Of a stretch of DNA of 28,845 nt, positions 15,117 to 22,417 are shown piece by piece. A model generated the notes under the pieces. That model ran no database searches, had not been told where the DNA came from, and saw only the letters and a list, made by a program, of their open reading frames with translations. Source of the stretch: an uncultured Planctomycetales bacterium (GTDB taxonomy: Bacteria; Planctomycetota; Planctomycetia; Isosphaerales; Isosphaeraceae); NCBI GenBank assembly GCA_937907525.1, contig CALCIB010000319.1, positions 1 through 28,845 of the forward strand, in the 5' to 3' direction. How positions within the stretch are numbered: the stretch's first letter is position 1; each line of letters starts with the position of its first letter. A program made the translations under genes and the position numbers.

Positions 15117-15992
15117 ATGAGCACCGCCAGGCCCGGCCGACGACGACCGTCCCCCGTCGACGCGATCGTCGCCGCCTCCTACGACCCGGCCTATCCCACC
15201 AGCGACGGTAGGCCGATGGCCGACAACATGACCCAGTTCCGCTGGATGGTCACCATCAAGGAGGGGCTCGACGCCCTCTTCGCCGATCGCGACGACGTCC
15301 TCGTCGCCGGCGACCTCCTCTGGTACGCCGTCGAGGGCGACCATACCGACGCCATGGCCCCCGACGTCATGGTCGTCATCGGCCGCCCCAAGGGCGAACG
15401 CGGATCGTACCTCCAGTGGAAGGAGGAAGGCATAGTCCCCCAGGTCGTCTTCGAGATCCATTCGCCCAAAAACTCCGTCACCGAGATGGCCGCCAAGCTC
15501 AGGCGCTACGACGCCCGCGGCGTCGAGGAATACTACTACTACAAACCCGCCACCGGCGCGCTCAAGGGCTGGCTCCGCGACCCCGACGGCCTCCGCGAGA
15601 TTCCACGAACCGACGGCTGGACCAGCCCTCGGCTAAGAATCAGCTTCGAGGCCCCCAGGCGCAAGGACGGTCTGGTGATCCGTCGCCCCGACGGCGAGCG
15701 GTTCCGCACCTTCGGCGAGTTGGCGAAGGACGAGGAGGCCGCGCGACGCTACGCCGAAGCCGAGGCCGACCGCCGCCGCAAGGCCGTCCGCCGCGCCCGC
15801 CGCGAACAGAGGCTCCGCGAAGAGGCCGACCTCCGCGCCGAGCAAGCCGATCGCATCGCCGAATTGGAACGTCGACTCCGCGAGGAATCCGAACGCGCGG
15901 CCGAACTGGAGCGGCGACTTCGCGAGGAGGCCGAGGCGCGGGTGGCGTGGTTGGAGGCGAGGCTCAAGGAGCGGAACGGGTCGTCGGAATGA
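15117..15992 (+). CDS. Uma2-family (DUF820) putative nuclease with coiled-coil tail
   Basis: A 291-residue protein with a Uma2/DUF820 domain of the PD-(D/E)xK nuclease superfamily at about 35-180. Likely active-site residues are P82-D83 (APDVMVVIG), E113 in VVFEIHSPKN, and K127 in AAKLRRYDARGVEEYYYY. From about residue 200 to the end it is a long charged coiled coil with a repeated unit AELERRLREE(S/A)E, which may mediate self-assembly. The family is very abundant in planctomycetes and cyanobacteria and its biological role is unknown; endonuclease activity is assumed from the fold. The ATG at 15117 follows CGGGAGCATCGCC. It lies 109 bases before the flippase start, possibly in the same transcript. 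Confidence 0.9.
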   Translation: MSTARPGRRRPSPVDAIVAASYDPAYPTSDGRPMADNMTQFRWMVTIKEGLDALFADRDDVLVAGDLLWYAVEGDHTDAMAPDVMVVIGRPKGERGSYLQWKEEGIVPQVVFEIHSPKNSVTEMAAKLRRYDARGVEEYYYYKPATGALKGWLRDPDGLREIPRTDGWTSPRLRISFEAPRRKDGLVIRRPDGERFRTFGELAKDEEAARRYAEAEADRRRKAVRRARREQRLREEADLRAEQADRIAELERRLREESERAAELERRLREEAEARVAWLEARLKERNGSSE

Positions 15993-16101
15993 TTCGGGCG
16001 GTTTGGGGTTACGGCCGATCGCGCCGGGCGATAGGATACGGTCCTTGATTCACCACGCGGAGCACGCCGGATTGTCTTCGCCGCCGTCGAGGAAGGACCC
16101 C

Positions 16102-17694
16102 GTGAGCACGGCAACCACGATCCCCGCGCCCAATCCCCGCGCGCTTCCCCCCGTCCTGGGACGCCTCTTCAGCGGCACGCTCTGGCTGGCCTTTCGAGTC
16201 CCGCTCCAGATCGTCTTCTCGCTCTGGACGACCCGGCTGATCCTGGAGACCGTCGGCAGGGACGACCTCGGCGCCTACGACTTCGCCTGGAACTTCGGCT
16301 TCCTCCAGATGTTGCTGGAGTTCGGCGTCAGTTCCGCGCTCCAGCGCCAGATCTCGGAATACTGGACGAAGGGGGACCGCGAGGGGGTCGACCGGGCGAT
16401 CGCCTGCGGCTTGAACTTCTACGCGGCCACCGCCCTGATCCAGATCACGGCCTTGCTGGGGATCATGTACCTGGGGCTCCCCTTCTCCAAGTACCACGGC
16501 ACCACGTCCTACGACTTCATCATCCGGCTGCTCTGGATCCAGATCGTCACCGCGCCTTGCTACGGGTTCTCGGTGGTGGTCTCCAGCGTGCTGCAGGCGG
16601 CCAGGCGGTACGAGTTCATCCCCCGGATCGAGTTCGGCATCGTCATCCTGCGGTTCCTGGTCTTGATGATCGGGCTCAAAAGCGGCGCGTCGTTCTTCTG
16701 GGTGATCGTCTTGCAAACGGCCATCCAGATCGGCCTGTCGCTGGGTCCGGCGGTCTGGGTGCTGAGGCGCGAGCTGGGCCAACGCTTGAGCTTCCGAGGC
16801 GCGCGCTGGGACGAGTTCAAGGCGCTGGGGCATATCAGCTTCTACCTGGCGTTGATCCAACTGAGCGTGGTGCTGGCCGACAAGATCGACGCGGCGATCC
16901 TGGGCTTCGTGGTCCCCGAGCCGGCGACGGCCAACGCGATCTACGGCACGGTGGGCAAGCCGTTCTTCCAGCTTCGCCAAACGGGCTGGATGCTGGCCTA
17001 CATGGTGATGCCGGCCGTCGCCAGCCTGGTCGCGGCCCGCGACGACAAGGCGCTTGAGCGGCTGAAGTACGACGGCGCCCGGATCCACCTGGCGACCGTC
17101 CTGCCCCTGGGCCTGTTGGCCTGGCTCTACGCCGCGCCGTTTCTCAACCTGTGGGTCGGCGACCGCCTGGGAATGCCCGCCGCCGAGGTCGCGCCCTTGA
17201 TGCGACTGTTCCTGACCGCCGCGATCCCGCTGGTGCTGTCGGTGCCGGTGCAGATGGCGATCGGCCACAACAAGGTCGCGGTCGTGGCCCTGTCGGCGAT
17301 GGCCGGGGCGGTCGTGAACCTGCCGGTCAGCCTCTACCTGACGATGAAGATCGGCGTGGCCGGCGTGATCTGGGGGACGGTCCTGACGACGTTCTTCTCG
17401 AACCTGTTGATCCCCGGCGTCTACGTCGCGAGGGTCCTGGAGATCGACCCGCGCGAGTTCCTCCGCCGGACGCTCGCCCCACCCCTGATCGGCGCCGCGG
17501 CGGCCGTCGCGGCGTCGTGGCTGCTGTCGCGGTTCTTCCCCGTCACCTTCCCCGGAACGACCCTCTTCACCCGCGCCTTGCCGCTGGGGCTCCATCTGGC
17601 CGTCGGCCTGGCCGCCTACGTCGCCGGCTACCTCCTCACCCGCGCCGGTCGCGGCGACCTGGCCCAGCTTTCCGCCAAGCTCCGAAGGCGGTAG
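16102..17694 (+). CDS. Lipid-linked polysaccharide flippase-like membrane protein (MOP/Wzx type)
   Basis: A 530-residue protein with about 12-14 hydrophobic segments, laid out like the polysaccharide export branch of the MOP superfamily (Wzx, RfbX), which flips lipid-linked sugar units across the inner membrane. Typical stretches are LGAYDFAWNFGFLQMLLEFGVSSALQRQISEY near the N-terminus, and later KPFFQLRQTGWMLAYMVMPAVASLVA. The start is probably GTG at 16102, after GAGGAAGGACCCC; the frame is open upstream to 16003 but that leader is hydrophilic and lacks a ribosome binding site. No glycosyltransferase gene is adjacent, which is unusual for a classical Wzx locus. The substrate cannot be told. 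Confidence 0.87.
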   Translation: MSTATTIPAPNPRALPPVLGRLFSGTLWLAFRVPLQIVFSLWTTRLILETVGRDDLGAYDFAWNFGFLQMLLEFGVSSALQRQISEYWTKGDREGVDRAIACGLNFYAATALIQITALLGIMYLGLPFSKYHGTTSYDFIIRLLWIQIVTAPCYGFSVVVSSVLQAARRYEFIPRIEFGIVILRFLVLMIGLKSGASFFWVIVLQTAIQIGLSLGPAVWVLRRELGQRLSFRGARWDEFKALGHISFYLALIQLSVVLADKIDAAILGFVVPEPATANAIYGTVGKPFFQLRQTGWMLAYMVMPAVASLVAARDDKALERLKYDGARIHLATVLPLGLLAWLYAAPFLNLWVGDRLGMPAAEVAPLMRLFLTAAIPLVLSVPVQMAIGHNKVAVVALSAMAGAVVNLPVSLYLTMKIGVAGVIWGTVLTTFFSNLLIPGVYVARVLEIDPREFLRRTLAPPLIGAAAAVAASWLLSRFFPVTFPGTTLFTRALPLGLHLAVGLAAYVAGYLLTRAGRGDLAQLSAKLRRR

Positions 17695-17735
17695 CGTACC
17701 CCGTCGTGTAAAATGACGTCGAAAGGAGGCCCCGC

Positions 17736-18011
17736 ATGGCGACCGATCGAATCAACGACCTGAGGGCCTTCAAGGGCTTCATCGAGGATCGCCTGGCCCT
17801 CGCCGACGACGTGCCCACCCTTGAAGAGGCGCTGCTGGACTGGGAACTCGAAAACCAGGGCGACGCCGAGTTGAGAGAGACCCTCGAAGCGATCCGCGAG
17901 GGTCTCACCGACGCCGAGGCCGGCCGCCTCGCCCCCGCGCGCGACGGAATCAACGAGTTCCGTCGCAAGCATGGTTCGTCGTCTCTTCCCCTGAATATGA
18001 AATCGAACTGA
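17736..18011 (+). CDS. Small antitoxin-like protein, no toxin adjacent
   Basis: A 91-residue acidic, helical protein. The ATG at 17736 follows AAAGGAGGCCCCGC, a near-perfect ribosome binding site. The pattern FIEDRLALADDVPTLEEALLDWE, followed by AIREGLTDAEAGRLAPARDGINEFRRKHG, resembles small planctomycete proteins that often precede RelE-type toxins. The AGRxxPAxxxxxEFRRKHG ending is especially like them. Here no toxin follows: ten bases later the convergent cyclophilin gene ends. It may be an orphan or act on a toxin elsewhere. The family match is from memory. Confidence 0.7.
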   Translation: MATDRINDLRAFKGFIEDRLALADDVPTLEEALLDWELENQGDAELRETLEAIREGLTDAEAGRLAPARDGINEFRRKHGSSSLPLNMKSN

Positions 18012-18020
18012 ATCCTCGTC

Positions 18021-19397
18021 CTACGACGCCCGGACGTCCATCGTCCTCCCGGTGTCGATGGTGGTCCGCGCGCCGTTCGGGTCGGTGACGGAGACCAGGA
18101 CGCGGTACGTTCCGGCGGCCGCGCCGGATGGGATCCCACGCGAGACGAGGTTCACGCGGGCCGGTCGGCCGGGGCGGAGGCGGATGTTGGGGGTGGCGGT
18201 GGCGATCGTCACGTCGCCGGTCGCGCCGGTCGTCGACGAGAGGACCAAGTCGACCTTCGCCCGCTCGACGACGGGGGCGGAGGCGGTCAAGGCCACCCCC
18301 TGCTGGATCCGCGCCCGCCTGCCGGCGACGACCGTCGCGGGGAGCAGGCCCCGGCCGGGCGTCGGCGTCAGGACCGACGGGCGCGACGCCGACGGGGCCG
18401 AGCCGACCGCCGCGATGGGATCCACCGCCGAGATCGGGGTCACGTCCGAGCCGGGGGTCGTCGTCGCGCCGGGGGTCGTCGGCGTGGTCGTCGTCGCGCC
18501 GGCGCCGACGTTGACGACGAAGGTCTGGGTCGCCGAGCCGCCGTCGGCGCCGTAGCCGACGACGGTGATCTTCGCGGTCCCCGTCGAAACCGGGGTCACC
18601 ACCAACTGGTTCCCCTGGAGCGTCGCGGCGGCCACGCCGGGGGCGTCGCTGACGGCGGAGAACCCCTCGTCGGCGATGGTCACGTTGTTGATGAGGACCA
18701 GGTTCGAGGGTTGAACCTGCGTCCCCCGCGCGTAGTTCAGAAGCGGCGCCGAATCCAACGGCGAGGCCATGGGCCCCGGCGACGGCACCGGCGCGGCGGC
18801 CACCGCGTCCATCACCGCCAGCCCGGACTGCCCCACCACCTTGCCGAAGACCGTGAACCCGCCGTTCTGGTTGTCCAGGTTGGCGGCGTTGGAGTCCGAC
18901 TCGTTGAAGAAGAACTGGCTGGTGGCGCTGTCGGGGTCGCCCCCCAGCTTGGCCATGGCGATCGTCCCGCGGACGTTCGACGCGCCGAACTCGTTTGGCA
19001 CCGGGGCGTTGGTCGGCGTCTGCGTGAGCCCGCCCCCGCCGTTGAGCTGATACCCTCCCGCCTGCCAGATGAAGCCGGGGACGGATCGATGGACGATCGA
19101 GTCGTTATACCCGCCGTTGTTCACATAGCCAATAAAGTTGGCGACGGTCTTGGGGGTGGTCGCCGGCGTCAAAAGGACCGGGATGGTGCCGAGGGTGGTG
19201 TTGAAGAGGGCGAAGTCGGCCTTGCCGGCGGGGTCGTTGAAGTGGGCGCCCAGGTCCACCGTCGTCGGCGCGGCGCCGACCGCCGCGGCCACGTCCGGCA
19301 AGGGCGCCGTGACGGCGACGGTCAACAGGGCGCGGGTCTCCAGACTCTCCACCCGACCCACCACGCGCGCGCGACGGGTCCGCGACGGCTTGCTCAT
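18021..19397 (-). CDS. Exported cyclophilin-type peptidyl-prolyl isomerase
   Basis: A 458-residue protein. The ATG at 19397 follows GGAGAGTCGTCG; the frame is open for another 80 codons upstream but without a comparable site. Residues 17-26 (ESLETRALLT) form the LExR-L motif of planctomycete exported proteins. A cyclophilin domain spans about 62-230 with HRSVPGF (H103, R104, the catalytic Arg position), GTIAMAK, DSATSQFFFNESDS and GGFTVFGKVVGQSGL. It should speed proline isomerisation in proteins outside the cytoplasm. After it come a small beta-rich stretch (SAVSDAPGVAAATLQGNQLVV, like a bacterial Ig-like module), a Thr/Pro-rich linker (about 333-350) and a beta-rich C-terminal domain. Not obviously linked to its neighbours. 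Confidence 0.9.
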   Translation of the reverse strand: MSKPSRTRRARVVGRVESLETRALLTVAVTAPLPDVAAAVGAAPTTVDLGAHFNDPAGKADFALFNTTLGTIPVLLTPATTPKTVANFIGYVNNGGYNDSIVHRSVPGFIWQAGGYQLNGGGGLTQTPTNAPVPNEFGASNVRGTIAMAKLGGDPDSATSQFFFNESDSNAANLDNQNGGFTVFGKVVGQSGLAVMDAVAAAPVPSPGPMASPLDSAPLLNYARGTQVQPSNLVLINNVTIADEGFSAVSDAPGVAAATLQGNQLVVTPVSTGTAKITVVGYGADGGSATQTFVVNVGAGATTTTPTTPGATTTPGSDVTPISAVDPIAAVGSAPSASRPSVLTPTPGRGLLPATVVAGRRARIQQGVALTASAPVVERAKVDLVLSSTTGATGDVTIATATPNIRLRPGRPARVNLVSRGIPSGAAAGTYRVLVSVTDPNGARTTIDTGRTMDVRAS

Positions 19398-19685
19398 CGA
19401 CGACTCTCCGAAAAGCTCGACGACCCGACCGCGCGACGCGACTACGAAGAAGTGGACGCGGCCGGGGCTTACGGTTCCATCAGGGACGCGGGCCGTGGAG
19501 CGAGCCGGGCGTGGGTAACGCCCCTCGGCCTCCACTCCCCGGACGTGCGCCCGGTAGATACCGCGGAACGCCTTCGGGGGCCAGATCGAATTCCGAGCCC
19601 TCGCCCGAGGCCGATCGAGGCCCCTTCGTCCCATCACGTCACAAAAGTGGGAGCCGTGTTTCCTTCATGATCGCCTCACCGCCGC

Positions 19686-20000
19686 TTACGGTTCGAACTC
19701 GTCTTGGGCCGAATGGCGGATCGCCAAGACGCTGATCACGTCGTCCTCGACGGAATAGAAAATGCGGTGGACGCCGCGGCGCTTGCCGTGGAGGGCTTCC
19801 CGGATTGGGAACCCGAACTTCTCGGACGTCTCGACGGATAGGGGATGCGGCAGGGGCCGATCGGCCAGCGCGGCCACGGCCTTTCGCAAACCGGCCAACC
19901 AGTAGGCCGCGGCGGTGGGCGAGCGTTCGGCGATCCATTCGAACGCGGCCATGGCGTCCGCCTCCGCGCGGGGTTGGACGACGACTCGGTAGCGGCTCAT
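19686..20000 (-). CDS. ParE/RelE-family toxin
   Basis: A 104-residue protein of the ParE/RelE toxin fold. Marks are YRVVVQPRAEADAMAAFEWIAERSPTAAAYWLAGL, then PIREALHGKRRGVHRIFYSVEDDVISVLAIRHSAQD, the typical strand pattern with R/H-rich C-terminus. The start overlaps the stop of the antitoxin gene by four bases (ATGA), so the two are translationally coupled. Whether it acts on gyrase (ParE) or on mRNA at the ribosome (RelE) cannot be decided from sequence alone; the ParD-like partner favours the ParE type. Confidence 0.9.
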   Translation of the reverse strand: MSRYRVVVQPRAEADAMAAFEWIAERSPTAAAYWLAGLRKAVAALADRPLPHPLSVETSEKFGFPIREALHGKRRGVHRIFYSVEDDVISVLAIRHSAQDEFEP

Positions 20001-20314
20001 CCGGGTCGCTTCGCTTTCGCCGCGGCGAGCCGGTTCTCCATCTCGGCGAACATCGCCTCGATGGGACGGCCCTTGCCCGCCTTCATCTCCTCGACGGCGA
20101 CCGCAAGCGACGCCATGTGTTCAGAATCTCCCGGTTCCTCCACGTCGAGCGCTTCGAGGAGCTTCGCGTCCAATTCCCGTTCCTCGCGGCGGCGCTCGGC
20201 GTCGCGGACGAGGGATTGGAGGTAGGCGTCGGGCGATTCGAAGCCCCCCTCGGCGACCTCGCGCTCGACGACGGCCTTCAGTTCTTCGGTCAGCGTCACC
20301 TGGATGGTGGTCAT
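19997..20314 (-). CDS. ParD/CopG-like antitoxin
   Basis: A 105-residue protein with an N-terminal ribbon-helix-helix pattern (TTIQVTLTEELKAVVEREVAEGGFESPDAYLQSLVRDA). This binds DNA as a dimer in ParD-type antitoxins. A charged, presumably flexible C-terminal part follows that would wrap the toxin. It ends EMENRLAAAKAKRPG. The ATG at 20314 follows GAGGGGGAGCC. First gene of the pair with the ParE/RelE-type toxin, four-base overlap; the pair is expected to repress its own promoter. The C-terminal half (about residues 50-100) is longer than in classical ParD proteins of around 80 residues. Confidence 0.87.
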   Translation of the reverse strand: MTTIQVTLTEELKAVVEREVAEGGFESPDAYLQSLVRDAERRREERELDAKLLEALDVEEPGDSEHMASLAVAVEEMKAGKGRPIEAMFAEMENRLAAAKAKRPG

Positions 20315-20380
20315 GGCTCCCCCTCGGCTTGGTCGTTCCCCACGGTCGTCGATTTTACGAAACCCCCGACGCCGCCGCGA

Positions 20381-20773
20381 TCAGGCTTCGGACGTCGCCC
20401 CCCCGCCGTGGATCAGGACGTCCCGCAGCACGACGGCCTGGTTGTGTTCCTCGTCGTGGGCGCCGTAGACGAGGGTGATCGTCTCCTTCTTGGCCAGTTC
20501 GCGGAGGCGGTCGAGTTCCTCGCCGCGGGCTTGCAGTTCCTCCTTGTAGCGGCGCTGGAATTCGGGCCAGCGTTCCGGGTCGTGGCCGAACCACTTGCGC
20601 AACTCGGTGCTGGGACCGAGTTCCTTGAGCCACTCGGCGACGTCGGCCTTCTCCTTGCTCACCCCCCGGGGCCAGAGCCGATCGACCAGCACCCGGATCC
20701 CGTCGTCGGCGTCGGCCGACTCGTAGGCTCGTTTCAACCGGACATGCGACGCGGGGAACGACGACTTCGCCAT
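20381..20773 (-). CDS. DUF488 family protein (YeaO-like)
   Basis: A 130-residue protein starting at the ATG at 20773, after GAGGAGTCGTATTC; the frame is open further upstream without a good site. It shows the DUF488 pattern: VRLKRAYE, GIRVLVDRLWPRGVSKEKADVAEWLKELGPSTELRKWFGHDPERWPEFQRRYKEEL, and TLVYGAHDEEHNQAVVLRDVL. The length fits E. coli YeaO (about 115). The biochemical role of the family is not established. Single gene 66 bases from the antitoxin start; possibly read into the toxin-antitoxin pair, but the spacing suggests separate control. Confidence 0.92.
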   Translation of the reverse strand: MAKSSFPASHVRLKRAYESADADDGIRVLVDRLWPRGVSKEKADVAEWLKELGPSTELRKWFGHDPERWPEFQRRYKEELQARGEELDRLRELAKKETITLVYGAHDEEHNQAVVLRDVLIHGGGATSEA

Positions 20774-21423
20774 GAATACGACTCCTCGCTCGAGAGGACC
20801 GAACCCCCGGAAACGCCGATCGCCGGGCCACGACCATTCTACCGACCCCCCCGCCCTTTCAAGGTCCTCGGGAGTGGGTTCGTCCGCCAACGGCGCGCTT
20901 CTCGATTGTCCACCGTAACATCTTGTTATTCCACATGTTATATGCCCATAAACATTGGCTTTGTTCGTTGCTTTCGAATATGTTCGACGCGCCCTCCGGG
21001 GTTCGGCGTCAGGCCCTCGACGGGGCCGTCCGACCCCTCGCGCCCGCTTGATGAAACCGCGCGCGATCTCCCCCTCCTTTCACCGCTCGCCGAGTTGCCA
21101 AAGACGCGAAAACCGGAGCCCTCCACCATGTAGTGCCCCACAATTCGCCTCTTGGAAACGTGGGGCGTGCGATTTTCGCGGGCGATCGGCGCGTCCGCGT
21201 TCGCAACACGTTTTCCCCGCATCCTTTACGCCAATGCAAAAACCGCCCAAAATTCGCGACGGTTCGCCCGCTCGTCGGAAGCACGCCGATTCGCCGGCTT
21301 CCCTTGAGGCGAACCGCGGGACATAATGGATGGAGGCGACGACGCCGTCGACCGTCAGGCCGAAAGGAGTGGGCAAGACCCGTCGCGCGGGCGTCCCGCC
21401 CCCGCCTCCCCCAAGGTGCATCC
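20774..21423. other. Gene-free divergent region of 650 bases
   Basis: Lies between the DUF488 and Mrr-type genes. An AT-richer patch at 20910-20975 carries the inverted repeat TAACAT-13-ATGTTA (20916-20940), a possible operator or promoter site. The remainder has several short open frames with no ribosome binding site and no recognisable protein. The in-frame extension of the Mrr gene upstream to 21133 is rejected because the family N-terminus begins at 21424. Decayed mobile DNA is possible but cannot be shown. Confidence 0.4.
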
Positions 21424-22353
21424 GTGGCGATCCCCGACTACCAGACGATCATGCTCCCCATGCTCCAAATCCTCGCCGACGGCCGGGCCTGGAGCATCCA
21501 AGATCTGACCCGCGCCGTCTCGGACCACTTCGGACTGACACCCGAGGAACGCGAGGAGCGATTGCCCAGCGGCAAGCACCAGGTCGTCGTGAACCGAGCC
21601 AGTTGGTCGCGGATGTACTTGAGGATCGCGGGCCTGGTCGAAGATCCGAAGCGCGGGCAAGTCCGCATCACGGGGCAGGGTCGGTCGATTCTGGCCGAAG
21701 CTCCCGAACGGATTGATATTCAATTACTCAAGAGATTCCAATCGTACCGGGACCATCTGAGCGCGAAGGCCAAACTCGCTTTCGAATCAGAGGCAACGCC
21801 GCCGGTCACGACCGGGATCGTCGAGGAGCAGACCCCCAACGACCTGATCGAATCCGCCCACCAGTCGTTGCGGCGGGCGACGGCGGATGATCTTCTCTCG
21901 CGATTGAAATCATGCTCGTCTTCGTTCTTCGAGCATATCGTATTGCGGTTGTTGATGGCGATGGGGTACGGCGGGGTGGCGGGTTCGGGGAGCGTGACGG
22001 GGAAGTCGGGGGACGGCGGGATCGACGGAGTGATCCGGCAGGACAAGCTGGGGCTGGACGTGGTCTGCATCCAGGCCAAGCGCTGGGAGGCCCCGGTGGG
22101 GAGGCCCGTCGTCCAGCAGTTCGTCGGCGGCATGGACGGCCACCGGGCCAAGAAGGGGGTGATCCTGACGACGTCGTCCTTCACCAAGGAGGCCGCGGAC
22201 TTCCTCCACAAGATCGAGGGGAAGCGGGTCGTCCTGGTCGACGGCGTCCGACTGGCGGAGCTGATGATCGACCACGACCTGGGCGTGACCACCGCCAGCG
22301 TCTACGTCGTCAAGGAGGTCTCCAACGACTTCTTCGACGAGGACGAGATCTGA
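21424..22353 (+). CDS. mrr: Mrr-type type IV restriction endonuclease
   Basis: A 309-residue protein, the same size as E. coli Mrr (304). The start is GTG at 21424 after CCAAGGTGCATCC, giving the family-like beginning AIPDYQTIMLPMLQILADG. Residues 1-95 are the winged-helix Mrr_N domain thought to bind DNA. The catalytic Mrr_cat domain spans about 160-290 with E171 in SFFEHIVLRLLMAMGYGG, then GDGGIDGVI (D202) and CIQAKRW (Q218, K220), the D-x-QxK active site of the PD-(D/E)xK superfamily. Such enzymes cut DNA carrying modified bases. No methyltransferase is nearby, as expected for a type IV enzyme. All visible active-site residues are intact. Confidence 0.92.
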   Translation: MAIPDYQTIMLPMLQILADGRAWSIQDLTRAVSDHFGLTPEEREERLPSGKHQVVVNRASWSRMYLRIAGLVEDPKRGQVRITGQGRSILAEAPERIDIQLLKRFQSYRDHLSAKAKLAFESEATPPVTTGIVEEQTPNDLIESAHQSLRRATADDLLSRLKSCSSSFFEHIVLRLLMAMGYGGVAGSGSVTGKSGDGGIDGVIRQDKLGLDVVCIQAKRWEAPVGRPVVQQFVGGMDGHRAKKGVILTTSSFTKEAADFLHKIEGKRVVLVDGVRLAELMIDHDLGVTTASVYVVKEVSNDFFDEDEI

Positions 22354-22417
22354 CGCGGGGCGGCCCTCGGATCGGCTACAATCGCGAGAGTCACGCGAAC
22401 CTCGGAGGGCGCCCGCG

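Noticed and set aside
16009..17595. Minus-strand open frame of 528 codons opposite the flippase
   Set aside because: Shadow of the membrane protein gene; the sequence is Gln/Asp/Arg-rich with no domain.
19398..19637. Upstream extension of the cyclophilin gene
   Set aside because: Arg-rich leader without a ribosome binding site. The start at 19397 puts the LExR motif at its usual distance from the N-terminus.
20935..21010. Possible remnant of a transposon-associated coding repeat near the Mrr gene
   Set aside because: A short reading resembled repeats known from related genomes, but the match was a few residues only and no second copy is present.
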